From Planctomycetota bacterium (GTDB taxonomy: Bacteria > Planctomycetota > Phycisphaerae > WQYP01): 64,000 nt of DNA. The stretch is taken from the NCBI GenBank assembly GCA_021819825.1, contig JAKAEZ010000001.1, forward strand, positions 159,218 through 223,217, read 5' to 3'. Under the pieces are notes generated by a model that was not told the origin of the DNA, did no database searches, and saw nothing but the letters and a program-made list of their open reading frames with translations. Within the stretch, counting starts at the first letter, position 1; each line of letters opens with the position of its first letter. A program made the position numbers and the translations under genes. Below, piece after piece: positions 26,989-36,044 of the stretch.

Positions 26989-28425
26989 GTTCGTCGGCCT
27001 GGAGGCCGTCGCCAAAACGATGTAGATACGTTCGAGAAGTTTCTCATATCGGCGATTGTGGCATAACAGCCCCCCCACCGTTCAGGGTCCACGGGCCGTC
27101 CCAAACGTAACCCAGGAATCTCCCTGTACCCACTGGCAAAAAGTTTTATCGGTGTCCTGTCGCCCCGGTTTGGCCGTAGGCCAAAATAGAGCAGATGAAA
27201 TTAGAACAGGAGATCAGGAGAGCAAATAGAGCTGGGACAAAAGAGGAGCTGCCGCCGAGACCCCACCATGTTCTGGTCGATTGGGATCTTTCGGTGCTAC
27301 GCCAAGTCGCCGGGGTAATTCAGGCCGGGACAAGGCCAGCCAGTCCAACCTGCGATAGGCCCAGCCCCTTTCGTTCGCGAATAATCTTGCGGGCCGAGCT
27401 GATCTTGGCGTACTCTATCGTGGGATAATGACCGTCCGTCCCCGGGGTTCGGCGACGCCGGCAGTTTACTATCTTGCTTGTGCCGGAATCACGGCGTGCC
27501 AGGGCGAGCTTGTCCTGCTCTTGTGACCGTGAGATTGACTTCCTGCGGGCGCGGCGGCACATGCAATGTGCCGGCTAACATCATGGATGGGGTCGCCCGG
27601 AAAAATTGGCACGGCCCTTCCTGCCCCGTGCCACGCGACAAGCTGCGGCGGCGGGGCCTGTGACAAATTCTGCCAGGCCTTTCGGGGCCAAAGCCTTAAC
27701 GTTTTAGCGCTGTTGCGCATTATCCCTCTTACTGCCACCCAATAGCCTTCCCGATAAATAGTTCAGACCTGCTGAACAATGTACTTTGACAAATGAATAA
27801 CATGCCGCCACAGTGATCGCGGAAAAGAGTCCTGAACGACAACCGGTACACACTGTTGCCACGCAACCCTGTTGCTCGTTGACCGTTGCAGCGCTTCCCT
27901 GTTCTCCTAACTCCTCGATTCTAAATGCTGGCGGCCACAGCCGCCCCAAAACATCTTGAGCATCTTGCGCACCTTGCACCAAACCCGCTAAAATCAACGC
28001 TCCCATCCACATGCTCAACTTGAGCACCTTACCCTCTAACTTGAGCATGTTGAGCACCGGTAGCCCGAAAACTCGCCTATAACCTGAAACCTCAACTGCG
28101 GCAGCCCCTACTGATCATGACTGAAACTACTTAACAATTCTGATAAATACTGTAAAGGCCTTTTCGATTCCGGATTCTGGATTGTTTGTCGCCCGTCGCC
28201 ATATTGATTCGCGATCCGTGAAATCCTGAAACATACCCCCCCATGATCGAAACGCCGCCACGTTGCAAAATCGGCCACAGGCCCATCGGCTGGACAGCCG
28301 CCGCGCGGCGCTTGCGTGGGGCGGCGAATGGTGGGATACTACTGAATTATCGCCACCGAGGTAGAAAGCCATCGGGTGTAGGCGGAGCTGTAGTAGATTT
28401 TTGAAGTAAGCTAAGGAGCACGTAA
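26989..28425. other. Long gene-free stretch
   Basis: About 1.4 kb without a gene I can support. Open frames on both strands lack ribosome-binding sites and recognisable domains. It contains the tRNA-end duplicate (27155-27196) and, at 28009-28058, repeated short palindromic words (GCTCAACTTGAGC, then AACTTGAGC and GTTGAGC). It looks like decayed sequence between accessory DNA and the rpsT operon. Confidence 0.5.
27155..27196 (+). repeat. Duplicate of the tRNA-Pro 3' end plus following hairpin
   Basis: TCCTGTCGCCCCG matches the last 13 bases of the tRNA-Pro stem (25098-25110). It is followed by a variant hairpin (TTTGGCC, GTA, GGCCAAA) and AAAATAGAGCAG, which is also found after the tRNA hairpin. 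This is what an attachment-site duplication at a tRNA would look like, though no integrase is present in the 2.06 kb between the copies. Confidence 0.55.
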
Positions 28426-28698
28426 GTGGCACATTCCCTCTCGGCCAAGAAACGAATTCGGCAGACCGCCAAGCGTCGTCTGCGCAACCGCGACCGTAAG
28501 AAAATCGTTCGCGTGGAAATCAAGAAAGTTACCAGCGCCCTGGCGAAGAAGGACGTGGCCGAAACACAGACGGCCGTTAAGGATGCCATTAAGATTCTCG
28601 ACCGCATGGCCTCACGCAAAACCCTGCACCCCAACACCGTGGCACGCCGCAAAAGCAGCATGATGCGCAAGCTCAATGCCCTGAAAACCGGTAAATGA
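28426..28698 (+). CDS. rpsT: 30S ribosomal protein S20
   Basis: S20 binds 16S rRNA early in small-subunit assembly. The 90-residue, very basic helical protein shows AHSLSAKKRIRQTAKRRLRN at the start and LHPNTVARRKSSMMRKLNAL at the end, both typical. It begins at a GTG with AAGGAG seven bases upstream; no ATG is available in frame. The stop overlaps the start of the next gene. Confidence 0.96.
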   Translation: MAHSLSAKKRIRQTAKRRLRNRDRKKIVRVEIKKVTSALAKKDVAETQTAVKDAIKILDRMASRKTLHPNTVARRKSSMMRKLNALKTGK

Positions 28699-29297
28699 AT
28701 GATGATCTTCCAGATCGGCCAATGCCCCCCCCGGCAACGGGACTGGAAGAAAGTTTTGTTTCGCGAGCGGGCTTAAAGTTAAGTGCTGCGCTAAGAAGTT
28801 TTTCACTGAGTGTCACCGGCCTTGTTGCCGCCGACCTGGGCAGCAACGTGGGTGGCTTTGTCGACTGCCTGCTGCGCAATGGCGCGGCAAAAGTCTATGC
28901 CATTGACACGGGTTACGGCGTACTGGCCTGGACACTTCGCAAGAATCCATGCGTCGTGGTCATGGAGCGCCAAAATGCTCTGCATACGCAACTGCCGGAA
29001 CCGGTGGATATTGTTACCATTGATACGGGCTGGACACGACAATCTAAAATTCTTCCCGCGGCTCGAACGCTTCTTAAGCCCACCGGCGTTATTGTTACAC
29101 TGATTAAACCCCATTACGAATCACAAATTGCGAAAATTCAGCGCGGCGTGCTGACGCCGGAACAGTCGCAGGCGGAATTATCCCATGTCATTGCCGACAT
29201 TCAACAAAACGGATGGTCGGTGGAAGGAATTGTCCCTAGTCCGATTGTTGGACAAAGCGGCAATAAGGAATATCTGGCGATGCTCAGGATGCGGTAA
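28695..29297 (+). CDS. TlyA-like rRNA methyltransferase without S4 domain
   Basis: The 200-residue SAM-dependent methyltransferase resembles TlyA/FtsJ-type 2'-O-methyltransferases: SRAGLKLSAALRSF, AADLGSNVGGFVDCLL (SAM site), VYAIDTGYGVLAWTLR, and LIKPHYE near the C-terminus. Typical TlyA enzymes carry an extra N-terminal S4 RNA-binding domain of about 60 residues, which is absent here. Its ATG overlaps the rpsT stop by four bases, so it is made together with S20, which supports a role in 16S or 23S rRNA modification. The exact target base cannot be told from sequence. Confidence 0.85.
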   Translation: MNDDLPDRPMPPPATGLEESFVSRAGLKLSAALRSFSLSVTGLVAADLGSNVGGFVDCLLRNGAAKVYAIDTGYGVLAWTLRKNPCVVVMERQNALHTQLPEPVDIVTIDTGWTRQSKILPAARTLLKPTGVIVTLIKPHYESQIAKIQRGVLTPEQSQAELSHVIADIQQNGWSVEGIVPSPIVGQSGNKEYLAMLRMR

Positions 29298-29307
29298 TGG
29301 CCGGCCC

Positions 29308-30312
29308 TTATTGAATATACAAATATTCCACGCGCGGCTTAAGCAACTCATAAATCAGATGGGGGCTAAGTTGCATTTTGGGCTGGCTTGCCGCAGCCTG
29401 CGCATTAATCAAATTCAGAAGACTCGCGGGCCGATGAAACTCAACGACCGTGGGATTATAAATGCCGGCCAGCTTAGCGGCCGCGTGATAGGCTGCGGAT
29501 AAATAGCCGATGTGATCCACAAGTCCCAATTTCAGCGCCTGCGCAGCGGGCCAGATTTTCCCGTTGGCCACCTGGGCTATGGGCACCTTCAGATGCGTGG
29601 ATCGGCCGGTCTGAACAATACTGATAAAACGGGCGGCGTCGGTATTGAGCATATCAATCAGATAGGCTTTTACCGCCGGTGTGTAACTGGAAAATGGTGA
29701 CCCGGCCTCTTTCCAGACCGCGGCCGAACTGGTGAGAAACTCCGGTGTAACGCCAATTTTTTTCATTAAATCTGTCACCTGGAACCCCGGCATCATAACG
29801 CCGATACTGCCCACGATGCTGGTCGGTTCCGCGAAAAGCTGCTGGCCGGCCATGGAGATGTAATAACCGCCGCTGGCATCCAAGGCTCCCATACTTACCA
29901 CAATGGATTTTCCATCGGAGCGAAGTCTTTGCAGAGCGTGGTAAATTTCGTCCGCGTCGGTCACGCCGCCACCGGGTGAATCCACCCGCACGACCACCGC
30001 CTTGATGGTTGTGTCGCGATCAATCGCCCGGAGTTGCGCCGTAACTGATTTTACCATTGCCCCATCCACCAGGCCGCTGATATGCACCAATGCAATCTGA
30101 TCCGAGCTGCCATGGCGGACAACCTTCATTTCCAATTGATCCGAGGGCATCAACCCGGTTTTCAGTGTTATAGTGCCCGCCAAAGCCAGAAATAACACCA
30201 CATTGGCCGCCAGCGAAAGCAAAAGCAGCACAATCAGAAGCGCTCTGAAAACAGGGTTGGGTCTAGGTGCGACGTTTTGATAAACAACTGTCGGCGGTGA
30301 TGATTGACTCAT
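29308..30312 (-). CDS. sppA: Signal peptide peptidase SppA (S49 family)
   Basis: SppA degrades leftover signal peptides in the membrane. The 334-residue protein has one N-terminal membrane segment (about 23-50) followed by one S49 domain. Motifs are VVRVDSPGGGVTDADEI, DASGGYYIS with nucleophile Ser147, and VWKEAGSPF with the probable general base Lys201. The domain ends in TGRSTHL and GLVDHIG. It is the short, single-domain form found in Gram-positive bacteria and many others. It converges on the methyltransferase gene with 10 bp between stops. Confidence 0.92.
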   Translation of the reverse strand: MSQSSPPTVVYQNVAPRPNPVFRALLIVLLLLSLAANVVLFLALAGTITLKTGLMPSDQLEMKVVRHGSSDQIALVHISGLVDGAMVKSVTAQLRAIDRDTTIKAVVVRVDSPGGGVTDADEIYHALQRLRSDGKSIVVSMGALDASGGYYISMAGQQLFAEPTSIVGSIGVMMPGFQVTDLMKKIGVTPEFLTSSAAVWKEAGSPFSSYTPAVKAYLIDMLNTDAARFISIVQTGRSTHLKVPIAQVANGKIWPAAQALKLGLVDHIGYLSAAYHAAAKLAGIYNPTVVEFHRPASLLNLINAQAAASQPKMQLSPHLIYELLKPRVEYLYIQ

Positions 30313-30392
30313 GGATAGACTCCGGAAGACTACTTTTATTATTTCCCGGCGCTGCGGGAAACAATTTTTCCATCGCGTTTACTGAATCGACT

Positions 30393-31148
30393 TTAAGTCA
30401 GATTCATCTTCATAATATTGTGCAGGGATTCGGCAATAATGTCGAGTGGAGAAGCGCCATAGCAATCATCCTGCTCCACAATGAGCCAGGGAATGTCGGC
30501 GGTCTTGGCGGCCCGGAAAATGGCCGACCAGTCTAAAATCCCCGCCCCGATCGGGGCGAACTTTTTTTCCGGCCCGGCGGCCATATCTTTTATGTGCAGA
30601 AGCCCAATGCGACCGGCATAACGCTTGATATATTCCACGGGATCTTCCCCGGCATACTGAATCCAGAATGTATCAGGCTCCCATTGGAGACTGCGCCCAT
30701 CAGCGGCGCGCAACAGGATATCAAGCCCCGTTACGCCATCATATTTTTTCATTTCAAAATCATGGTTATGGTAGCCCAGAATCATACCGCGCTCACGGGC
30801 GCGAGCGCCGGCATCGGACAAGAATCCGCCCAGGGCCATCCAGTCGTGGGCCGTCTGCCGCCGCTCGGGTGTGATATAGGGAATAGTAATGTGATCGACG
30901 CCAACTTCACTGTAATAATCCAGAACCGCGTCCAACTCTGATTCAATTTGCTCAAGGCCGACATGCACACCCACCACGCAGAGGCTCATGGTTTCCAAGC
31001 GGCTTTGCAGGTCTTCAGCCCGCATGATGCCGCGCACGTCCGTGAGTTCCACACCGGCGTAACCCAGAGCCGCAATTTTTCTCAACGTGCCCCAAAAGTC
31101 ACTGTTCATCTGATCGCGCAGGGTGTAGGTTTGGACAGCTAGACGCAT
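30393..31148 (-). CDS. Sugar phosphate isomerase/epimerase-like TIM barrel protein
   Basis: The 251-residue protein belongs to the xylose isomerase-like (AP endonuclease 2) superfamily. Strand motifs are LAVQTYTLRD, GYAGVELTDV, ILGYHNHDFEM, LQWEPDTFWI, LLHIKDM and a late WLIVEQDD; the Glu, His and Asp residues fit the metal site of this fold. Planctomycetes have many such genes in sugar and inositol metabolism; the substrate cannot be told. The start at 31148 has AAGGAG six bases upstream. It is single, 81 bp downstream (in genome order) of sppA. Confidence 0.85.
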   Translation of the reverse strand: MRLAVQTYTLRDQMNSDFWGTLRKIAALGYAGVELTDVRGIMRAEDLQSRLETMSLCVVGVHVGLEQIESELDAVLDYYSEVGVDHITIPYITPERRQTAHDWMALGGFLSDAGARARERGMILGYHNHDFEMKKYDGVTGLDILLRAADGRSLQWEPDTFWIQYAGEDPVEYIKRYAGRIGLLHIKDMAAGPEKKFAPIGAGILDWSAIFRAAKTADIPWLIVEQDDCYGASPLDIIAESLHNIMKMNLT

Positions 31149-31417
31149 GGAAAGCTCCTTAGCAGTGGGTTCAGCCAAACGACATCATACCGGATTTTAT
31201 CCGGAATTCCTCAACATCGGGACACGTATTTCCCACGATTTCGAATAAATTTGCGATTTGAATAAAATTTTTGTCCCTTGACCGGAGTTCCGGCGTATAG
31301 TTACCATGCGGATTCCAGTGCGCGTGTGCGAGGAAAAATGCGACGGCACAGGATTGCTTACTCAGGCGGAATATTGGAATTCCGCGGGTTTATGTTCGTC
31401 TGATCAGGTGATTTTTC

Positions 31418-33655
31418 ATGCAACAACGCACGCGATCTGGGGTTCAACCCTTTGGGGCCAGTAGGGGAATGCCGGCCGGACTTTTAGCCCTGGCGGCTCT
31501 GATATTTTTGACGAGTTGGGTGGCGAATACATCTCACCCAGCGGCGGCGGCACCGGCCACAACAATATTGACCGCCTCACCTGCCGAAAGCTACGCTGAG
31601 AAGGTTAGCGAGCTGATTCACTCCCAGAATCTGGCGGCGTTGGCGGCGTTATCTCCCGCGGCTCCGGCGACAACGGATGCGGCAATGATCAACCGCTGGC
31701 GGCAGGCTTATGTGACCACGATGGCAAAGGCGCGCGTGGCGAATCAGAAGTTTTATAAAAAATGGCTGGCCACCGGAAAAAAGGATTTTAAGGCGAAAAA
31801 GCTGATTCCCGCCTTTGAATATATGCTCACCGCCTACGGATTTTCAACGGATAAGACCGCGTTTAAAAAGCAACCCTGGGTCGGCACGCTGACGAAACAA
31901 ATTGCCGCCAAAGCGGCGCAGTTTGATAAGCAGCATCGCTGGCTGGAATCCTTACAGCTTTATAATCAGCTTAACACCATGTACCGCATTTCCCGGATAT
32001 ATCACCGTGATCTGCATCGGGTGATCCGCCGCACCATGTTGCTGGCGACTTACACACCCAAAGAATTTTTTGCCATGCAGGCCCAGTTGGCCAAAGATCA
32101 TGCCTTCAAAAAGCCCTCGACCACCCCCAAACCGAAAATCAAAGAGGAACAGCAAAATCACGCTCCGGTTTATTCGCGTTGGCAGCACACGGTAAAAGGC
32201 ATTCATCAGGATATGCTTGTGGAGTGTCTGGAACTTACCGAGCACGACTGGGTATTACCGATCACCTACAATACGCTGCTGACCGGCGGGTTGCATTTGG
32301 TAAAACTTATGGCCGATACGCCGATGCTGGGCGACACCTTTCCCGGTTTAAAGCAGACCGCCCGGCGCGATCAATTTGTCTCGGAAATCAACACGCTTCT
32401 TAAACGCACCGCTTCCAGCAAACCCATTGACTCTCTGGGCATGATTCGCCTGTGGAGTGAACTGGTGACAATGAACCAGAGCACTGTAAAATTGCCGTTG
32501 CCCGTGCTGATTAAAGAATTTACGGAAGGGTGCATGGAAAAGACCGACAAGTTCACCATGCCGTTCTGGCCCAGTCAGGTGCAGGGCTTCAACAAGGAAA
32601 TGGAGGGACAGTTTGGCGGCGTGGGCATACAGATCCGAATGGACAACGGCCTCCTGCAAGTGGTTTCCCCACTTAGCGGCACCCCCGCGTACAAAGCCGG
32701 GATTCAGGCCGGGGATGTTATTGTTACAGTCAACGGGCAAAACATGATGGGGCTGGGCATTAATACAGTGGTCCGCAAGATCATGGGAAAGCCGGGCACA
32801 AAAGTCGTTCTGGGCATTCGCCGGGGCACGGATCCCAAACTGCTGATTTTCCATCTTACGCGCGCGATCATTCATGTTCGTTCCATCAAGGGATTCGCCC
32901 GTAACCCCGCCACGGGAAAATGGCGATTTATGATTGACCCCAAGGAAGGCATTGCGTATGTCCGGGTAACACAGTTTCAGGCGGATACCGCACAGCAGTT
33001 AAAGAAAGTTCTCAAACGGTTACTCAAAGAACACATGCACGGATTAATTATTGACCTGCGCTATAACCCCGGCGGCTATCTGGATACCGCGGTGCGCATG
33101 TGCAATATGTTTATCAGTCAGGGAACCATCCTATCCACCCGTGGGCGCACGGCTCCGCCGGAGGCCTGGTCGGCCCAGGGTTCCCCGCTGATTCCACCGA
33201 ATATGCCGGTAATTCTGGTAGTCAATCAGGATAGTGCCAGTGCCTCGGAAATTTTCAGCGGGGCCATGCGGGATCACCACCGCGCCCTGATTGTCGGTCA
33301 CCGGACGTATGGCAAAGGCTGTGTACAAAATGTAATCCCCATCGGAGAACACGACACGGCAGAATTCAAACTCACGGAACAATATTATTATCTGCCGGAT
33401 GGCGAGTGCATTCAGCGGCAACCGTACGCCCGCGTATGGGGCGTAAAACCCAATGTCGCGGTCTGGTTTTCGCCGTTGCAACTGCAGGAACTGCAGGCAA
33501 CATGGTTGAATGATGACCTGATTGCCGGCCCCGGCAAAGCCGCGGCCAAGACCAGCCCCTTTGCGTTTAAGGTTCCGCCGCAAAAGGCGTTTGATACGCA
33601 ATTGGACACCGCGGAAATATTGATGAAGTTGCAACTATTAAAGTATTATCATTAA
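31418..33655 (+). CDS. Carboxy-terminal processing protease (S41, Tsp/CtpA type)
   Basis: The 745-residue exported protease has a signal peptide (hydrophobic stretch about 20-36, ending in an alanine-rich region). A roughly 350-residue N-terminal helical domain is followed by a PDZ domain (about 390-480, GVGIQIRMDNGLLQVVSPL, GIQAGDVIVTVNGQ). The S41 peptidase domain comes last, with LIIDLRYNPGGYLD, Ser608 (in QDSASASEIF) and Lys633 (YGKGCVQ), 25 residues apart as in Tsp. It would trim or degrade periplasmic proteins at their C-termini. A small membrane protein gene follows 39 bp later. Confidence 0.93.
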   Translation: MQQRTRSGVQPFGASRGMPAGLLALAALIFLTSWVANTSHPAAAAPATTILTASPAESYAEKVSELIHSQNLAALAALSPAAPATTDAAMINRWRQAYVTTMAKARVANQKFYKKWLATGKKDFKAKKLIPAFEYMLTAYGFSTDKTAFKKQPWVGTLTKQIAAKAAQFDKQHRWLESLQLYNQLNTMYRISRIYHRDLHRVIRRTMLLATYTPKEFFAMQAQLAKDHAFKKPSTTPKPKIKEEQQNHAPVYSRWQHTVKGIHQDMLVECLELTEHDWVLPITYNTLLTGGLHLVKLMADTPMLGDTFPGLKQTARRDQFVSEINTLLKRTASSKPIDSLGMIRLWSELVTMNQSTVKLPLPVLIKEFTEGCMEKTDKFTMPFWPSQVQGFNKEMEGQFGGVGIQIRMDNGLLQVVSPLSGTPAYKAGIQAGDVIVTVNGQNMMGLGINTVVRKIMGKPGTKVVLGIRRGTDPKLLIFHLTRAIIHVRSIKGFARNPATGKWRFMIDPKEGIAYVRVTQFQADTAQQLKKVLKRLLKEHMHGLIIDLRYNPGGYLDTAVRMCNMFISQGTILSTRGRTAPPEAWSAQGSPLIPPNMPVILVVNQDSASASEIFSGAMRDHHRALIVGHRTYGKGCVQNVIPIGEHDTAEFKLTEQYYYLPDGECIQRQPYARVWGVKPNVAVWFSPLQLQELQATWLNDDLIAGPGKAAAKTSPFAFKVPPQKAFDTQLDTAEILMKLQLLKYYH

Positions 33656-33694
33656 AGCCGCCGACATAATGGCGAAATAATGGAGTACGTGATT

Positions 33695-33931
33695 ATGAAT
33701 CGCAGACGCATAATTGGAAATATTCTCAGTTGGGCGATGGCCTTGCTGACAGCGGTTGCCACGCTCTATTTAAGCATCCACTATCTGGCCAAGCCCCACG
33801 GCTGGATTGACTGGATGGTACAACTTTCCGGCGCTGCCACAACTGCGATCATTATATTCTTTCTGACTTGGGGCCATTTTCAGAAAACGCCCGTCGCGCC
33901 GGCACCGCAGAAATCCTCGTCGGCCAGTTAG
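33695..33931 (+). CDS. Small two-helix membrane protein
   Basis: The 78-residue protein has two hydrophobic segments (about 8-27 and 44-62) and a proline- and serine-rich tail. I do not recognise it. The ATG at 33695 has GGAG nine bases upstream; an earlier in-frame ATG at 33680 has no site. It may be co-transcribed with the preceding protease. Confidence 0.6.
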   Translation: MNRRRIIGNILSWAMALLTAVATLYLSIHYLAKPHGWIDWMVQLSGAATTAIIIFFLTWGHFQKTPVAPAPQKSSSAS

Positions 33932-33989
33932 CCCCAGGCGCGGAACGCTGGGCAGGGGACAGGTGACAGGGTATTGGGGTAGGGAAGAC

Positions 33990-34346
33990 ACTCTGCCCTT
34001 GCGTGCGATTGGTACGCTCACGTATCGCGTCCCGCAGCTTCTTCAGGCTTTTCTTGCGTGGGAACTTGCGACCGCGTTCAAAGCGGTATCCCAGGAATTC
34101 AAACCTTTCCGTGGCCGCGTGGGCAATGCGTGTCTTTTCCGGGTGTAGCGTCAGTCCGGCTTGTGCCGTCCATTGCTGCACCTCGGCCAATGCCTTCTGG
34201 GCTTCTTCCTGCGTTTGACACAATATGACAAAGTCATCCGCATACCGCACCATCTCATATCCCTTCCGGACCATCAGGTTATCCAGATCATTGAGATAGA
34301 TGTTGCTTAACAACGGTGACAATACCGCCCCTTGCGGGGTGTCACG
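33990..34346 (-). pseudogene. Group II intron reverse transcriptase, internal fragment
   Basis: On the minus strand the frame reads TPQGAVLSPLLSNIYLNDLD, MVRYADDFVILC with the catalytic YADD, LTLHPEKTRIA, FEFLGYRF and RKKSLKKLRDAIRERTNRTQG. That is RT motifs 4 to 7 of an LtrA-type protein. A stop codon stands directly before the fragment, and similarity ends after RTNRTQG near 33990. The first palm motifs and the maturase and endonuclease parts are missing, so it is dead. Confidence 0.9.
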
Positions 34347-34355
34347 TCATATCCC

Positions 34356-34715
34356 GGTTTTGACCTCGTCTGTCTATTGTTTCGACCCTTCATCAGCGGT
34401 TCACTTTCGTTCGCCTTCGCGGACCTTATCCGACGCTTTATTGCCACACCTTTTCGCTCGACGTTCACCACGGCGGCTCTTAACCGTCGCAGCTCGAACT
34501 GATTTGCAGTCTGGTTCTGCCACCCGACTGCGAGAGACCTTCTCTCATCTTGAACACAACTGCTCCTTTCACACGGCCTGGCAATTTTTCCGGGCAGGCG
34601 GCGAAATCGACGGCATAAATGCCGGCGCTACGAGAATGTGTGGCCTTGGAAACTCGCACCGCAGCAGCTTGCCCGGATTTATTGCCACGCCCTTTTAGAA
34701 CGGCGCGCCGCAATC
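34356..34715 (-). other. Probable 5' RNA portion of the same group II intron remnant
   Basis: Directly upstream of the reverse transcriptase fragment on the minus strand lies about 360 bp that looks like group II intron RNA rather than a gene (for example GAACCGCTGATGAAGGGTCG near 34385-34405). The joint to the transcriptase fragment suggests a deletion removed the start of the reading frame. I recognise this by memory of intron sequences, not by folding. Confidence 0.5.
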
Positions 34716-34751
34716 CCGGTAAATCTGGGCAATTTGTGAGTTATAGCATAC

Positions 34752-35840
34752 TTAGCTGCGCCCATCAGCTTCGAGGCATGTCAGTGTTTCCTCAATGACG
34801 CTTACTCCGCTGGACCAGACAAAAAAGAACATGGCTTCGCGCATCCGTCGCTGGGCGGGATGCGACATCATCAATCCGCGGCCTTTGGCCAGTTCCAATG
34901 TCGCCGCTGTGCATCGCCAGCACAGGTCATTGCATTGTGCCCGCAAAATTGCCGGCTTAGAAGCGCTGTCCGCTTCCACCTTATCCGCTCCGTGTCTGTA
35001 CACCTCACGCGATAGCGCCGCGTGCTTCCGGCGCAGGCCGGCAACGGCGGCTTTACACCGCGCAGATCGCGTGGAGACCAGTTCCATCGCATCACGTAAA
35101 GCTCCCGCCGCAACCCCCAGCGGCAGAATACAGGTATTGAGAGAAAACCGCCGATACTTGTTGCGAACGGCCAACGCATTAGGACTGGGACCGGCTAAAA
35201 TATCCTCGGGCTTGATTGCAACTCCTTTAAGTTTAATAGCGACAGTATTGCCGGCATTGAGCACGGCGATAGGCTCGGGGGAAATTATCCGCACGCTTGG
35301 TTGCTTCATGCGGAGAATAAACAGGAGTTGATCACCCGTTTCGGTGCGAGCGCCGGCGATAATATAATCGCAGTGACCAGCGCCGGTCGACCAGGGAATA
35401 ATGCCAGAAATGCGCCATATCCCGCCGTGTTGCACCGCCACAACGCCTCCATTTTGATGCTGCCCGGATGTGGTTAATTGCGCAATTCCAATGCTAGCGA
35501 ATATCTGATTCCTGGCAAGCCGGGAGAGTATCTTTCGGCACTGCGGTCCGCTGGCGGGAGCGGTGGCGGCACAGATGAGAAATTCCAGCGCGGCATCACG
35601 CTGGGTAAGAATCAGGGCCGTCGTTAAACATACTGAGGCAAGCTGTTCATACCGTCGATGTAACTGTATCTGCGATAAGCCGGTTCCACCATACTGTTTT
35701 GGAACCGACCACGTCAACGCGCCACAGTTCGCCAGATCTTCAATATTTTTGCGCGGCCAGCGGCCCGCAATATCGATATCCTGCGCCCGCTGCGACAATC
35801 TCTCAAGTACTGCTGACCACGTGGCTGATGATGTATCCAT
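34752..35840 (-). CDS. Acyl-CoA dehydrogenase-like flavoprotein
   Basis: The 362-residue protein follows the acyl-CoA dehydrogenase fold: N-terminal helical part (VPKQYGGTGLSQIQLHRRYEQL), a beta domain with IGIAQLTTSGQHQNGG and WRISGIIPWSTGAGHCDYII, and a C-terminal four-helix domain. The catalytic glutamate is not obvious, and the C-terminal domain is short and cysteine- and arginine-rich. It could act on an unusual substrate or be a monooxygenase-type relative. The ATG at 35840 is used. It stands alone, next to the intron remnant. Confidence 0.75.
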   Translation of the reverse strand: MDTSSATWSAVLERLSQRAQDIDIAGRWPRKNIEDLANCGALTWSVPKQYGGTGLSQIQLHRRYEQLASVCLTTALILTQRDAALEFLICAATAPASGPQCRKILSRLARNQIFASIGIAQLTTSGQHQNGGVVAVQHGGIWRISGIIPWSTGAGHCDYIIAGARTETGDQLLFILRMKQPSVRIISPEPIAVLNAGNTVAIKLKGVAIKPEDILAGPSPNALAVRNKYRRFSLNTCILPLGVAAGALRDAMELVSTRSARCKAAVAGLRRKHAALSREVYRHGADKVEADSASKPAILRAQCNDLCWRCTAATLELAKGRGLMMSHPAQRRMREAMFFFVWSSGVSVIEETLTCLEADGRS

Positions 35841-36044
35841 CGTTGAATTGTAGGAGCGCTGCCAAAGAATCGCCAGCCTGCGAAGGTCTGTTTTTTGGCC
35901 CCATCAATCAGCGGCGACATCGAGAACATTCATTGGTCTTCGTCCACTGGTCTTACCGGTGCGGGACGCCGGAGGAAAAGTATGATCAGCGTGGCGGTAT
36001 CCGCCTAACTGCCACCCCGTAACCGCGCGCGGTCCACCATGTCG

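Noticed and set aside
27195..27738. Several frames in the gene-free stretch
   Set aside because: They overlap on both strands and show no domain or start signal.
28009..28058. CRISPR-like repeats
   Set aside because: The short words vary in length and spacing; no array is present anywhere in the window.
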